The notes under the pieces are model-generated. The model saw nothing but the letters and a program-made list of their open reading frames with translations. It was not told the origin of the DNA and ran no database searches. Shown piece by piece: positions 54,310 to 63,391 of a DNA stretch of 64,000 nt; the first letter of the stretch is position 1; every line of letters starts with the position of its first letter. A program made the translations under genes and the position numbers. Source of the stretch: Janthinobacterium sp. TB1-E2. Lineage in GTDB: Bacteria; Pseudomonadota; Gammaproteobacteria; Burkholderiales; Burkholderiaceae_D. The DNA lies in assembly GCF_036885605.1 (NCBI RefSeq), contig NZ_CP142523.1:1798001-1862000 (forward strand), read 5' to 3'.

Positions 54310-54329
54310 TTACGTTTACGTAAACGTAA
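54310..54329. promoter_or_regulatory. LiuR-like 20-bp palindrome
   Basis: TTACGTTTACGTAAACGTAA is perfectly self-complementary. It resembles the motif of the MerR-family regulator LiuR, which controls branched-chain amino acid breakdown in proteobacteria. It lies 61 bp before the SDR gene. Confidence 0.6.
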
Positions 54330-54389
54330 CTATGGCACCATGTAACCATCAGGCGCCGGGAACACGGCCCTTATCACTCAGGAGATTTC

Positions 54390-55148
54390 ATGCAGATTCA
54401 AGACAATGTATTCATCATCACGGGCGGCGCATCGGGCCTGGGCGCGGCCACGGCGCGCATGCTGACGGCGGCCGGCGGCAAGGTCGTGCTGGCCGACGTG
54501 CAGACGGAAGCGGGCCAGGCGCTGGCCGCGGAACTCGATGGCGTGTTTGTGCAGTGCGACGTGACGTCGGAAGAAGACGGCCTGGCCGTGGTGGCGGCCG
54601 CTACCAAACTCGGTACCTTGCGTGGCCTCGTCAACTGCGCTGGTGTGGCGCCGGCCGTGAAAACCGTGGGCAAGGATGGCCCGCACCCGCTGGCCCTGTT
54701 CCAGAAAGTCGTCAACATCAACCTGGTGGGCACCTTCAATATGTGCCGCCTGGCGGCCGACGCCATGGCCAAGCAGGATGCCACCGCTGAAGGCGAGCGC
54801 GGCATCATCATCAACACGGCGTCCGTGGCGGCCTACGATGGCCAGATCGGCCAGGCAGCCTACGCCTCGTCGAAGGCGGCCGTGGTGGGACTGACCCTGC
54901 CGATGGCGCGTGATTTGTCGCGCAACGGCATCCGCGTGATGACGGTGGCGCCCGGCATTTTCGAAACGCCGATGCTGCTGGGCATGCCGGCCGAAGTGCA
55001 GGATGCGCTGGGCAAGATGGTGCCGTTCCCATCGCGCCTGGGCAAGCCCGGCGAATACGCGCAACTGGTGAAAGCCATCGTGGAAAACGTCATGCTCAAT
55101 GGCGAAACGATTCGTCTCGACGGTGCGATCCGCATGCAGCCGAAGTAA
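54390..55148 (+). CDS. SDR, 3-hydroxyacyl-CoA dehydrogenase type 2-like
   Basis: The 252-residue protein has TGGASGLGAATARML (about 11-25), NCAGVAPAVKTVGKDGPHPLALFQKVVNINLVGTFN (about 85-120), the catalytic Ser in NTASVAAYDGQIGQAAYASSKAAV with YASSK, and GIRVMTVAPGIFETPMLLGMP. This is the HSD17B10-type (2-methyl-3-hydroxybutyryl-CoA dehydrogenase) branch, active in isoleucine or fatty acid oxidation. The LiuR-like palindrome upstream supports a role in branched-chain acyl-CoA breakdown. AGGAG precedes the ATG. Confidence 0.88.
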   Translation: MQIQDNVFIITGGASGLGAATARMLTAAGGKVVLADVQTEAGQALAAELDGVFVQCDVTSEEDGLAVVAAATKLGTLRGLVNCAGVAPAVKTVGKDGPHPLALFQKVVNINLVGTFNMCRLAADAMAKQDATAEGERGIIINTASVAAYDGQIGQAAYASSKAAVVGLTLPMARDLSRNGIRVMTVAPGIFETPMLLGMPAEVQDALGKMVPFPSRLGKPGEYAQLVKAIVENVMLNGETIRLDGAIRMQPK

Positions 55149-55220
55149 GCCCTCGTCGAGGGTGCAGCGCCGTGGCCGGCATTTGAGGTAGCATACCCGG
55201 GTATCTTTACCGGAGTAAGC

Positions 55221-56996
55221 ATGATCACATTGAAGCCGCTGGCGCTGAGCCTGACCTTGCTGGGAGCACTCGCTGCCAGTCCCGTATTTGCCGAGGTGCC
55301 GCAAAAGGCGCCGGAAGTCGCCACCGCGTATGCGGAAAAATCGGGTTGGGCGGCGCAGAAATTCATGGTCGCCGCCGCCAATCCGCTGGCTGCCGATGCG
55401 GGCTACCAGATGCTGAAAAAGGGCGGCAGCGCCATCGACGCGGCCATCGCCACGCAGCTGGTACTGACCCTGGTCGAACCGCAATCGTCGGGCATCGGCG
55501 GCGGCGCCTTTTTGCTGTACTCCACGGCCAAGGGCGTGCAGGCGTTCGACGGGCGCGAAACGGCGCCGGCCGCCGCCGATGAACACCTGTTCCAGAATCC
55601 GGACGGCAGCCCCGTCTCGCGCGCCACGGGCGTGGTGGGCGGACGTTCCGTGGGCGCGCCGGGCGTGCTGCGCATGCTGGAACTGGCGCACAAGGAACAT
55701 GGCAAGCTGCCGTGGGCGACCCTGTTCGGCCCCGCCATCAAGCTGGCGCACGGCGGCTTTCCCGTCAGCCAGCGCCTCAACGGCTTGCTGAACTGGGACC
55801 AGGCCTTGAAGCGCGACCCTGTCGCCGCCGCGTATTTCTATGATAATGAGGGCAAGGCATGGCCCGTCGGCCACGTGCTGAAGAATCCCGAACTGGCGCG
55901 CACCCTGCGCGAGATCGCCCGCGGCGGCGCCGACGCTTTTTACAACGGCCGCATCGCGCGCGACATCGCCGCCAAGGTGGCGTCTCACCCGACCAACCCG
56001 GGCAAGCTTACGGCGACCGACATCGCCGGCTACAAGGCCAAGGTGCGCGAGCCCGTCTGCAGCGATTACAAGGCCTGGACCGTGTGCGGCATGCCGCCGC
56101 CATCGTCGGGCGGCATCGCCATCGCGCAGATGTTGGGCATCCTGGAGGTCAAAGACATCCGGCCGTATGCACCCGTCGACGGCGTGCTCGATGCGCAAGC
56201 GATCCACCTGTTCTCGGAAGCGGGGCGCCTGGCCTACGCGGACCGCAACCGCTACGTGGCCGACACGGACTTCGTGCCGCTGCCGGGCAATGGCGTCGCC
56301 TCGATGCTCGATAAAACCTACCTTGCCCAGCGCGCCGCGCTGATCGGTGAAAAATCCATGGGCAAGGCCAAACCTGGCACGCCGCCCGGCATGCAGGTGG
56401 CGTGGGGCATGGACAACGCCTTGCAGCGCCCGTCGACCTCGCACCTGGTGGCCGTCGACGCTTTTGGCGGCGGCCTGTCGATGACCACCAGCGTGGAAGA
56501 CGCGTTCGGTTCGCGCCAGATGGTCGACGGCTTTTTGCTCAATAACCAGCTGACGGATTTCTCGTTCGATTCGCGCGATGCGGACGGCCCGATCGCCAAC
56601 CGGGTCGAAGCGGGCAAGCGGCCGCGCAGCGCCATGTCGCCCACCCTCGTGTTCGAGAAGGGCACGCACAAGCTGGTGCTGGCCACGGGTTCGCCCGGCG
56701 GCTCGTCCATCATCAATTATGTGGCCAAGGTGCTGGTCGGCACCATGGACTGGGGCTTGAACGTGCAGCAGGCGATCAGTCTGCCGAACTTCGGCAGCCG
56801 CAACGGCCCGACGGAACTGGAAAAGGGCCGTGCGCCGGCAGCGCAAGTCGAGGCGCTGCAGGCGATGGGCCACGAGGTGCGCGTGATCGAGCAGAACTCG
56901 GGCTTGCAGGGCATCATGCGCCTGAATGCGCATGGCAAGGATTTCTGGTTTGGGGGGGCAGATCCGAGAAGAGAAGGGATGGTTCGCGGAGATTAA
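55221..56996 (+). CDS. ggt: Gamma-glutamyltransferase
   Basis: The 591-residue precursor has a signal peptide (LSLTLLGALAASPVFA). The large-subunit motifs are GGSAIDAAIATQLVLTLVEPQSSGIGGGAFLLY, and the autocleavage Thr is in RPSTSHLVAVDAFGG (Thr at about 406), the start of the small subunit, followed by GGGLSMTTSVEDAFGSRQMV and TGSPGGSSIINYV. It hydrolyses or transfers gamma-glutamyl groups of glutathione in the periplasm. GGAG is 5 bp before the ATG. No partner genes are adjacent. Confidence 0.94.
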   Translation: MITLKPLALSLTLLGALAASPVFAEVPQKAPEVATAYAEKSGWAAQKFMVAAANPLAADAGYQMLKKGGSAIDAAIATQLVLTLVEPQSSGIGGGAFLLYSTAKGVQAFDGRETAPAAADEHLFQNPDGSPVSRATGVVGGRSVGAPGVLRMLELAHKEHGKLPWATLFGPAIKLAHGGFPVSQRLNGLLNWDQALKRDPVAAAYFYDNEGKAWPVGHVLKNPELARTLREIARGGADAFYNGRIARDIAAKVASHPTNPGKLTATDIAGYKAKVREPVCSDYKAWTVCGMPPPSSGGIAIAQMLGILEVKDIRPYAPVDGVLDAQAIHLFSEAGRLAYADRNRYVADTDFVPLPGNGVASMLDKTYLAQRAALIGEKSMGKAKPGTPPGMQVAWGMDNALQRPSTSHLVAVDAFGGGLSMTTSVEDAFGSRQMVDGFLLNNQLTDFSFDSRDADGPIANRVEAGKRPRSAMSPTLVFEKGTHKLVLATGSPGGSSIINYVAKVLVGTMDWGLNVQQAISLPNFGSRNGPTELEKGRAPAAQVEALQAMGHEVRVIEQNSGLQGIMRLNAHGKDFWFGGADPRREGMVRGD

Positions 56997-57047
56997 TCAC
57001 CCCCTAATCTTTTCCACAAAGCATCCAGACCCTGCTAATCTGCCGGC

Positions 57048-58217
57048 ATGGGAATGCAAAATAAAACAGGCTTGATACTCACGGGAGGAGGCGCCCGTGC
57101 CGCCTACCAGGTGGGCGTGCTGCAGGCGATTTCGGCGATACTGTGGGAAGCGGGCTGGGCGCCGGCGCGCAACCCGTTCGACATCATCTGCGGCACTTCG
57201 GCCGGTGCCATCAACGCCACGGCGCTGGCCTGCCGCGCCGATAACTTCGGCGAAGGCGTGCAAAAGCTGCTCGACGTGTGGCAGCACATCGAAGTCGAGC
57301 AAGTGTACCGCGCCGATTCGCTGGGTGTGATCCGCTCGGGCGCGCGCTGGCTGTCCCTGCTGTCGTTCGGCTGGCTGCTGCGCCAGTGGCATGCGTCGCC
57401 GCCCAGTTCCCTGCTCGACAATACTCCGCTGGTCAGCTTGCTGCACCGCATGCTCGACTTGCCGCGCCTGGACGCGGCACTGGCCGACGGCTTGCTGCAT
57501 GCGCTGGCCGTGACTGCGTCCTCGTATTCGGGCAGCCGCCACATGACGTTTTACCAGACGGCCGAGGATATCGCGCCGTGGGTGCGCACGCAGCGCCTGG
57601 CCCTGCCGGACCAGATCGGCGTGGAGCATTTGCTGGCATCGGCCGCCATCCCCTTCATCTTCCCTGCCGTGCCCCTGTACGTGGGCGGCCAGCGCGAATA
57701 CTGCGGTGACGGTTCCATGCGCCAGTTGGCGCCGATCTCGCCGGCGATTCACCTGGGCGCGAACAAGGTGTTGGTGGTGGGCGCGGGGCGCATGACGGAA
57801 CCGGCGCCCGCCGCGTCCGAAGCGGCGCGCTACCCGAGCCTGGCGCAGATCGCCGGCCACGCGCTCTCGTCGATCTTCCTCGACGGTCTGGCCGTCGACA
57901 TCGAGCGCCTGAACCGCATCAACCTGACCCTCTCGATGCTGCCGCCTGAATTGCTGGGCAAGACGGCCTTGCGGCCGGTGGAATTGCTGGTCATCGCGCC
58001 GTCCGAACGGCTCGACGCCATTGCCAGCCGGCATATCGGCAGTTTGCCGCGTCCCATCCGCACCATGTTGTCGGGCATCGGCGCGGCCGAAGCGCGCGGC
58101 GCGGCGCTGGCATCGTATTTATTGTTCGAATCGACGTATACTAACGAGCTGATCCGTCTTGGACAGCGCGATACGCAAGCCCGCAAGGACGATGTACTGG
58201 CGTTTTTTGGTTCTTGA
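57048..58217 (+). CDS. Patatin-like phospholipase
   Basis: The 389-residue protein has the oxyanion loop LTGGGARAAYQVGVLQ (about 11-26), the nucleophile elbow GTSAGA with Ser at about 51, and the catalytic Asp in CGDGSMRQ at about 221. No signal peptide is seen, so it is cytoplasmic or peripheral. Patatin-type enzymes hydrolyse phospholipids. The C-terminal half (PSERLDAIASRHIGSLPRPIRTMLSGIGAAEARGAALASYLLF) is typical of bacterial members. It is followed 18 bp later by the hybrid kinase gene on the same strand. Confidence 0.92.
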   Translation: MGMQNKTGLILTGGGARAAYQVGVLQAISAILWEAGWAPARNPFDIICGTSAGAINATALACRADNFGEGVQKLLDVWQHIEVEQVYRADSLGVIRSGARWLSLLSFGWLLRQWHASPPSSLLDNTPLVSLLHRMLDLPRLDAALADGLLHALAVTASSYSGSRHMTFYQTAEDIAPWVRTQRLALPDQIGVEHLLASAAIPFIFPAVPLYVGGQREYCGDGSMRQLAPISPAIHLGANKVLVVGAGRMTEPAPAASEAARYPSLAQIAGHALSSIFLDGLAVDIERLNRINLTLSMLPPELLGKTALRPVELLVIAPSERLDAIASRHIGSLPRPIRTMLSGIGAAEARGAALASYLLFESTYTNELIRLGQRDTQARKDDVLAFFGS

Positions 58218-58235
58218 GACGGCCCTTGGAGCGGC

Positions 58236-61200
58236 GTGCGGGTTTTTCGCGTTTTTTTTGACAGGACGATTGTGCGGGTATTTCGACGTGTTTGCGATGT
58301 TGCCTTACTGTTAATTTTGATGGCGGGCGGATGGGCCGTGGCGGCGCCTGCGCCCACCCTGCGTTTCGACCAGCTCAGCGTCGACCAGGGCCTGGCGCAG
58401 GAATCGGTGCTGGCCATCGCCCAGGACCGGCAAGGCTATATGTGGTTCGGCAGCCAGTCCGGCTTGAGCCGCTACGACGGCTACCGCATGGTCGTCTACA
58501 AGAATATCGAGGGCGACAAGACCAGCTTGGCCGATAACTGGGTCGGCGAGCTGCACGTCGATAGCCAGGGCCAGCTGTGGGTGGGCACGGACAATGGCCT
58601 GGACCGCTTCGACGCCGCCAGCCAGACCTTCATCCATTACGGCCCGGCCGAAAAGAGCAAGCGCGGCAACGGCAACCGGCATATCCACGCCATTCTCGAC
58701 GATGGCGCGCGCGGCTTCTGGATCGCCACCTCGGACGGCTTGCAGCATTTCGACCCCGCCACGGGCCGCTTCCGCACCTGGCACCATGAAGAGGGCAACC
58801 CGCACAGCCTGGGCGACAATGAAATCAAGGCGCTGGCGCTGGATGCGCAGCAGCGCCTGTGGATAGGCACGGTGACGGGCCTGGACATGCTGGCGCCGGG
58901 CAGCGAGCGCTTCGAGCATTTCGCCGTCGATGCGACGCCCGGCTCGAAGTACAACGTGATCCAGTCGCTGCTGATCGACCGCCAGCAGAACCTGTGGATC
59001 GGCACCATGGCCGGTGCCGAGCGCTGGCGCCTGGGCGCGGCCGGCCAGTCGCCGCAATCGAGAGTGCGCTTGGGCGAGAAACATGGCTTCTCCGCCATCC
59101 GCGTGGCCAGCCTGTACCAGGATGTCGACGCCACCGTCTGGCTGGGCAGCAATGCCGATGGCCTGTTCCGCTGGCTGCCCGAAAGCGACACCTTCCTGCA
59201 ATACCGCCACCAGACGGGCGACAAGTTCAGCGTGGCCGACAACCAGCTGTCGTCGTTGTACCGCGACCGCGCCGGCACCTTCTGGGTCGGCTCCTGGTAC
59301 AACGGCGTGAGCCGGGTCGACCTGGGCAGCGGCGGCTTTTCGCGCATGGCGCGCGCGCCCGGCGACGTGGGCGCGCTGGCGGACAAGAAAGTGCGCGCCG
59401 TGGCCGACGCGGGCAACGGCAAGCTGTGGCTGGCCACCAAGGGCGGCCTGAAACTGTACGACACGCGCGACGGCAGCTCACGCCTGTTCGACCTGCGCAG
59501 CGCACCCGGCATGTCGCGCGACGAGCAGGTCACGACCCTGTACAAGGCGCCGGACGGCGTGCTGTGGGTGGGCGGCTCGACGGGCTTGCACCGCTTTGAT
59601 CCCGCCTTGGGGCGTTTCTTCACCATGCGCTTTGCCGCCGGCGACCCGAACAGCGACACTATCCGCAATATCGTCAGCGACCGCAGCGGCATGCTGTGGG
59701 TCTCGACGCGGGGCGGCGTGCACCGCTTCGACCCGGCCAGCAAGCGTTTTACCACGTACCGCCACGACCCGGCCGACCCGAACAGCCTGTCCGACAACAT
59801 GGTGCGGCCCGTGCTGGAAGACGGCAAGGGGCGGCTGTGGATAGGTTCCTTCCACGGCCTGGACTTGCTGGACCGCGCCAGCGGCCGCTTCCGCCATTTC
59901 CGCCACGACCCGCAAAACCCGCAGAGCCTGAGCCACGACGAAGTGCATTTCCTGCACGAGGACAAGCGCGGCGTGCTGTGGGTGGGCACGGCCAATGGCC
60001 TGAACCGCATGGACATCGACGCCAAGGGCGAGATCCGTTTCCGCCGTTTCCTGCGCAAGGATGGCATGGCCGACGATGCCGTCGCCAGCATCCTCGGCGA
60101 CGACAACGAGCAGCTGTGGCTGAGCACGAATAGCGGCATCACGCGGCTCGACATGCGCAGCGGCCTGTTTCGCAACTACGACAGCGCCGACGGCACGGTG
60201 GAAGGCTCGTACTTCGATGGCGCGGCCCTGCGCGCGTCGGACGGCACCATGTATTTCGGCGGCTTCAACGGCATGACGGCGTTCATGCCGCAGGATATCC
60301 ACGACAACCGCGTGCCGCCGCTGGTGGCCGTCACGGAACTGCAGATCTTCAACAAGCCGGTGGGCATTGGCCGCGGCGAGTTCGCGCATGTGCTCAAGAC
60401 GGCCATCGACCATACGCGCGAGCTGGTGCTGACCAGCCGCGAAAGCGTCTTTTCGCTGGAATTCGCGGCCCTGCATTTCGCCGCGCCCCAGCGCAATATG
60501 TTCGCCTACCGGCTCGAAGGCTTCGACCAGGACTGGGTCATGACCGATGCGGGCCGGCGCTTTGCCACCTACACCAACCTCGATGCGGGCAACTATGTGT
60601 TTCGCGTCAAGGCGGCCAACAAGGACGGCGTGTGGAACGAGAGCGGCGCCACCCTGGCCATCACGATTTTGCCGCCGTTCTGGAAAACCTGGTGGTTCCG
60701 CACCCTGATGGCGGCGCTGCTGCTGGGCGCCGTGTATGGCGCCTACCGCCAGCGCGTGCGCACGCTGCGGCGCCAGCAGAACGAGCTGGAAAAACTGGTC
60801 GGCGAACGCACGGCCGAGTTGCAGAGCAAGGAAATCGAAGTGTTGGCCCAGTCGGAAAAGCTGGCGCAGGTGAACAGCAGCCTGACGAAAAACGAGGAAA
60901 GCCTGCGCCAGGCAAAGCGTAAGGCCGAGGATGCGACGCGCCAGAAATCGGAATTTTTGGCCAACATGAGCCACGAGATGCGCACGCCGCTGGCCGGCGT
61001 GATCGGCATGCTGGGCTTTGCCCTGCGCGACGAGCAGCTGCACGACGCCACGCGCGAACAGATCCTGCGCGGCCAGGCCAATGCCCAGTCGCTGCTGGTG
61101 ATCATCAACGACTTGCTCGATTTCTCGAAGATCGAGGCGGGCAAGCTGAGTATCGAAAACATCGACTTCGCGCTCGGCGCGGCGATCGAGACGGTGGTGA

Positions 61201-62501
61201 CCCTGTTCGAAGAGCAGGCGGCCGCGCGCAGCATCGGTTTCTCCATCGATTTCGCGCCCGACCTGCCGCCCTTCGTCGTGGGCGACCCGACCCGCTTGCG
61301 CCAGGTGCTGGTCAACCTGGTCGGCAACGCCTTCAAGTTCACCCAGCGCGGCGGCGTCAGCGTCTGCGTCGAGCGGGCCGGCGTGGCCAGCGGCAGGGGC
61401 GGGCGCCGTGTCAACCTGATCCGCTTTACCGTCAGCGACAGCGGCATCGGCATCGATGCCGATGCGATGGCGCGCCTGTTCCAGAAGTTCGAGCAGGCCG
61501 ACGCCAGCACCACGCGGCGCTACGGCGGCACGGGCCTGGGCCTGGCCATCTGCCGCCAGCTGGTCGAACTGATGGATGGCGAGATCGAGGTGGCCAGCAC
61601 GCCGGGGCAGGGCAGCACGTTTGCCTTCACCTTGCCCCTGGCCGATGGCGTGGCGCCGCCGCTGGTGCCGCAGGTGGCGCTGGCGCCGCACAGCCACCAG
61701 CTGCGCGTGCTGTGCGCGGAAGACTTCCCCACCAACCAGATCATCATCCGCGTGATGCTCGAGGAACTGGGACACCGGGTCGACGTGGTCGCCAACGGCG
61801 TGCTGGCGGTGGCGGCCTGCGTGCATACGCGCTATGACCTGATCCTGATGGACGGGCGCATGCCGGAGATGGACGGCGCCACGGCGACGCGGTTGATCCG
61901 CGTGGGCGGCTGGCCGGACCAGCCCGTGCGCGACCAGGAGCTGATGATCGTGGCCCTGACGGCGAACGCCAGTGAAGAAGACCGCAGCCGCTATCTTGGC
62001 GTCGGCATGGATGATTTCCTCAGCAAGCCGGTGGACGAGGCGGCGCTGCATGGCTTGCTGGCGCGCGCCATCGAGCGCCAGCTGCAGCGCGGTTTCATGC
62101 TGCCGCGCATGCCGTCGAACGCGCCGCGCGGCGCCGCGCGGGGGCAGGCCGAACTCGATGCCCTGTTCGGCATCGCGCCGGCAGTTCCTGTTCCGGCGCC
62201 TTCCCAGTCGGTCCGCAGCGGCGAGCTGCAACGGCGTATCCGCGTCGCCTTCGTCGCCGACCTGGAAGGGCGTTTGCGCGAACTCGACGCCGCCCTGGCG
62301 GCGCAGGACCGCGATAACGCCGGGCGCCTGCTGCACGGCTTGAAGGGCAGCGCCGCCTATCTCGATGAAACGCAGCTGCACATGCTGTGCACGGAAATGG
62401 AAGAGGCGGCGGATGGCGGGCGCTGGACGCAGGTGGCCCTGCATTTGCCGCAATTGCGCGCACTGTTGGCGCAAATAGCCGTTTCGGGTCAAGAAATGTA
62501 A
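58236..62501 (+). CDS. Hybrid sensor histidine kinase with beta-propeller, receiver and HPt domains
   Basis: The 1421-residue protein (start GTG 58236 with GGAG; GTG 58272 is an alternative) has a signal/anchor (VALLLILMAGGWAVAA). A periplasmic Reg_prop beta-propeller of repeated WxGTxxGLxRxD blades (about 50-680) and a Y_Y_Y domain with one membrane segment follow (about 715-835). Then come a coiled coil, HisKA (FLANMSHEMRTPLAGVIG, His about 913), HATPase (DSGIGIDADA, RYGGTGLGLAICRQL), a receiver with phospho-Asp in LMDGRMPEMDG (about 1206) and an HPt domain (LLHGLKGSAAY, His about 1367). This is a full phosphorelay in one chain. The propeller likely senses an envelope polysaccharide or similar. 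Confidence 0.93.
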   Translation: MRVFRVFFDRTIVRVFRRVCDVALLLILMAGGWAVAAPAPTLRFDQLSVDQGLAQESVLAIAQDRQGYMWFGSQSGLSRYDGYRMVVYKNIEGDKTSLADNWVGELHVDSQGQLWVGTDNGLDRFDAASQTFIHYGPAEKSKRGNGNRHIHAILDDGARGFWIATSDGLQHFDPATGRFRTWHHEEGNPHSLGDNEIKALALDAQQRLWIGTVTGLDMLAPGSERFEHFAVDATPGSKYNVIQSLLIDRQQNLWIGTMAGAERWRLGAAGQSPQSRVRLGEKHGFSAIRVASLYQDVDATVWLGSNADGLFRWLPESDTFLQYRHQTGDKFSVADNQLSSLYRDRAGTFWVGSWYNGVSRVDLGSGGFSRMARAPGDVGALADKKVRAVADAGNGKLWLATKGGLKLYDTRDGSSRLFDLRSAPGMSRDEQVTTLYKAPDGVLWVGGSTGLHRFDPALGRFFTMRFAAGDPNSDTIRNIVSDRSGMLWVSTRGGVHRFDPASKRFTTYRHDPADPNSLSDNMVRPVLEDGKGRLWIGSFHGLDLLDRASGRFRHFRHDPQNPQSLSHDEVHFLHEDKRGVLWVGTANGLNRMDIDAKGEIRFRRFLRKDGMADDAVASILGDDNEQLWLSTNSGITRLDMRSGLFRNYDSADGTVEGSYFDGAALRASDGTMYFGGFNGMTAFMPQDIHDNRVPPLVAVTELQIFNKPVGIGRGEFAHVLKTAIDHTRELVLTSRESVFSLEFAALHFAAPQRNMFAYRLEGFDQDWVMTDAGRRFATYTNLDAGNYVFRVKAANKDGVWNESGATLAITILPPFWKTWWFRTLMAALLLGAVYGAYRQRVRTLRRQQNELEKLVGERTAELQSKEIEVLAQSEKLAQVNSSLTKNEESLRQAKRKAEDATRQKSEFLANMSHEMRTPLAGVIGMLGFALRDEQLHDATREQILRGQANAQSLLVIINDLLDFSKIEAGKLSIENIDFALGAAIETVVTLFEEQAAARSIGFSIDFAPDLPPFVVGDPTRLRQVLVNLVGNAFKFTQRGGVSVCVERAGVASGRGGRRVNLIRFTVSDSGIGIDADAMARLFQKFEQADASTTRRYGGTGLGLAICRQLVELMDGEIEVASTPGQGSTFAFTLPLADGVAPPLVPQVALAPHSHQLRVLCAEDFPTNQIIIRVMLEELGHRVDVVANGVLAVAACVHTRYDLILMDGRMPEMDGATATRLIRVGGWPDQPVRDQELMIVALTANASEEDRSRYLGVGMDDFLSKPVDEAALHGLLARAIERQLQRGFMLPRMPSNAPRGAARGQAELDALFGIAPAVPVPAPSQSVRSGELQRRIRVAFVADLEGRLRELDAALAAQDRDNAGRLLHGLKGSAAYLDETQLHMLCTEMEEAADGGRWTQVALHLPQLRALLAQIAVSGQEM

Positions 62502-62587
62502 AATAGGCAATGCCGGCCTTCGGGCGCGCGGCGAAACTGGGTAGAATACGGCCAGGCACCTTGACGCTGCCGCCAATGGAGAAAGCA

Positions 62588-63298
62588 ATGAAAGTACTGG
62601 TGGTTGACGATGATGTCGTGTCGCGCATGGTATTGATGCATTTGATCGACAGCTGCGGCGTGCACGATATCGTGGAAGCCGAAGATGGCGCGGCGGCGTG
62701 GGAGCAGCTCGAAGGCGGCTTGCGTCCCTCGCTGTGCTTTTGCGACTTGCGCATGCCGCGCCTGTCCGGCATGGAGCTGCTGCAGAAAATCCGCTCCGAC
62801 AGCGCGCTCGACGCCATGCCGCTGGTGCTCGTCTCGTCGGCCAATGACCAGGACACGGTGCGCGACGCCGTGCAGGCCGGCGCCGCCGGCTACATCGTGA
62901 AACCCTTCCAGCCGGAGCAGGTGCGCCAGCATATCGACGCCTGCTTCGACGTTTCCGCCTTGCCGGCCGAGGCGCCGCGCGATACCTTGCAGCGGCTGGG
63001 CATCGACGGCGAACGCCTGCTGGCCTACTTGACGGGCTTTCAGGGACAGATCGGCGCCGCCAGCGAACAGGTCGACGCCTTGCTGGCACGCGGCGAACCG
63101 GCCCAGGCGCGCCAGCAGCTGGAACGGCTGCACCTCGGTTGCCGCACCCTCGGGCTGCATGGCGCGGAAGCGGGCATGAGCGCGCTGCTGCAATCGGCGG
63201 TGCTTGACGGCGGCCAGATGCAAACGGCCCTGGCCGCGCTGGCGCGCAGCGTGGCACAGCAGGCGCGTTTGCTGCAGCAACAGGACAGAGACGACTGA
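62588..63298 (+). CDS. Response regulator with C-terminal helical domain
   Basis: The ATG at 62588 with GGAG six bases upstream gives 236 residues. The receiver has VVDDDVVSR (about 4-12), phospho-Asp in CFCDLRMPRLSG (about 56) and Lys in YIVKPFQPEQV. The C-terminal ~100 residues (LARGEPAQARQQLERLHLGCRTLGLHGAEAGMSALLQSAV) look like a helical bundle with LHLGC, reminiscent of HPt. No DNA-binding domain is present. It starts 87 bp after the hybrid kinase stop, so it is the likely partner. Confidence 0.85.
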   Translation: MKVLVVDDDVVSRMVLMHLIDSCGVHDIVEAEDGAAAWEQLEGGLRPSLCFCDLRMPRLSGMELLQKIRSDSALDAMPLVLVSSANDQDTVRDAVQAGAAGYIVKPFQPEQVRQHIDACFDVSALPAEAPRDTLQRLGIDGERLLAYLTGFQGQIGAASEQVDALLARGEPAQARQQLERLHLGCRTLGLHGAEAGMSALLQSAVLDGGQMQTALAALARSVAQQARLLQQQDRDD

Positions 63299-63325
63299 AT
63301 CTGCTGTTTTTCGCTTGCCGGAAAA

Positions 63326-63345
63326 ATACTTTAGGTTTAAAGTAT
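63326..63345. promoter_or_regulatory. Palindrome before the acyl-CoA ligase gene
   Basis: ATACTTTA and TAAAGTAT face each other across GGTT, 46 bp before the ligase start. This could be an operator of an aromatic-acid regulator; it is unlike the other operators in the window. Confidence 0.45.
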
Positions 63346-63391
63346 CTGCTTCCGGGCCTTGTGCACGCGCCCGCTACCCGCCAGGATGAGC

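Noticed and set aside
59478..63257. 1259-codon open frame antisense to the hybrid kinase
   Set aside because: The translation is compositionally biased (Arg/Ala/Gln/His) and covers two well-supported genes on the other strand.
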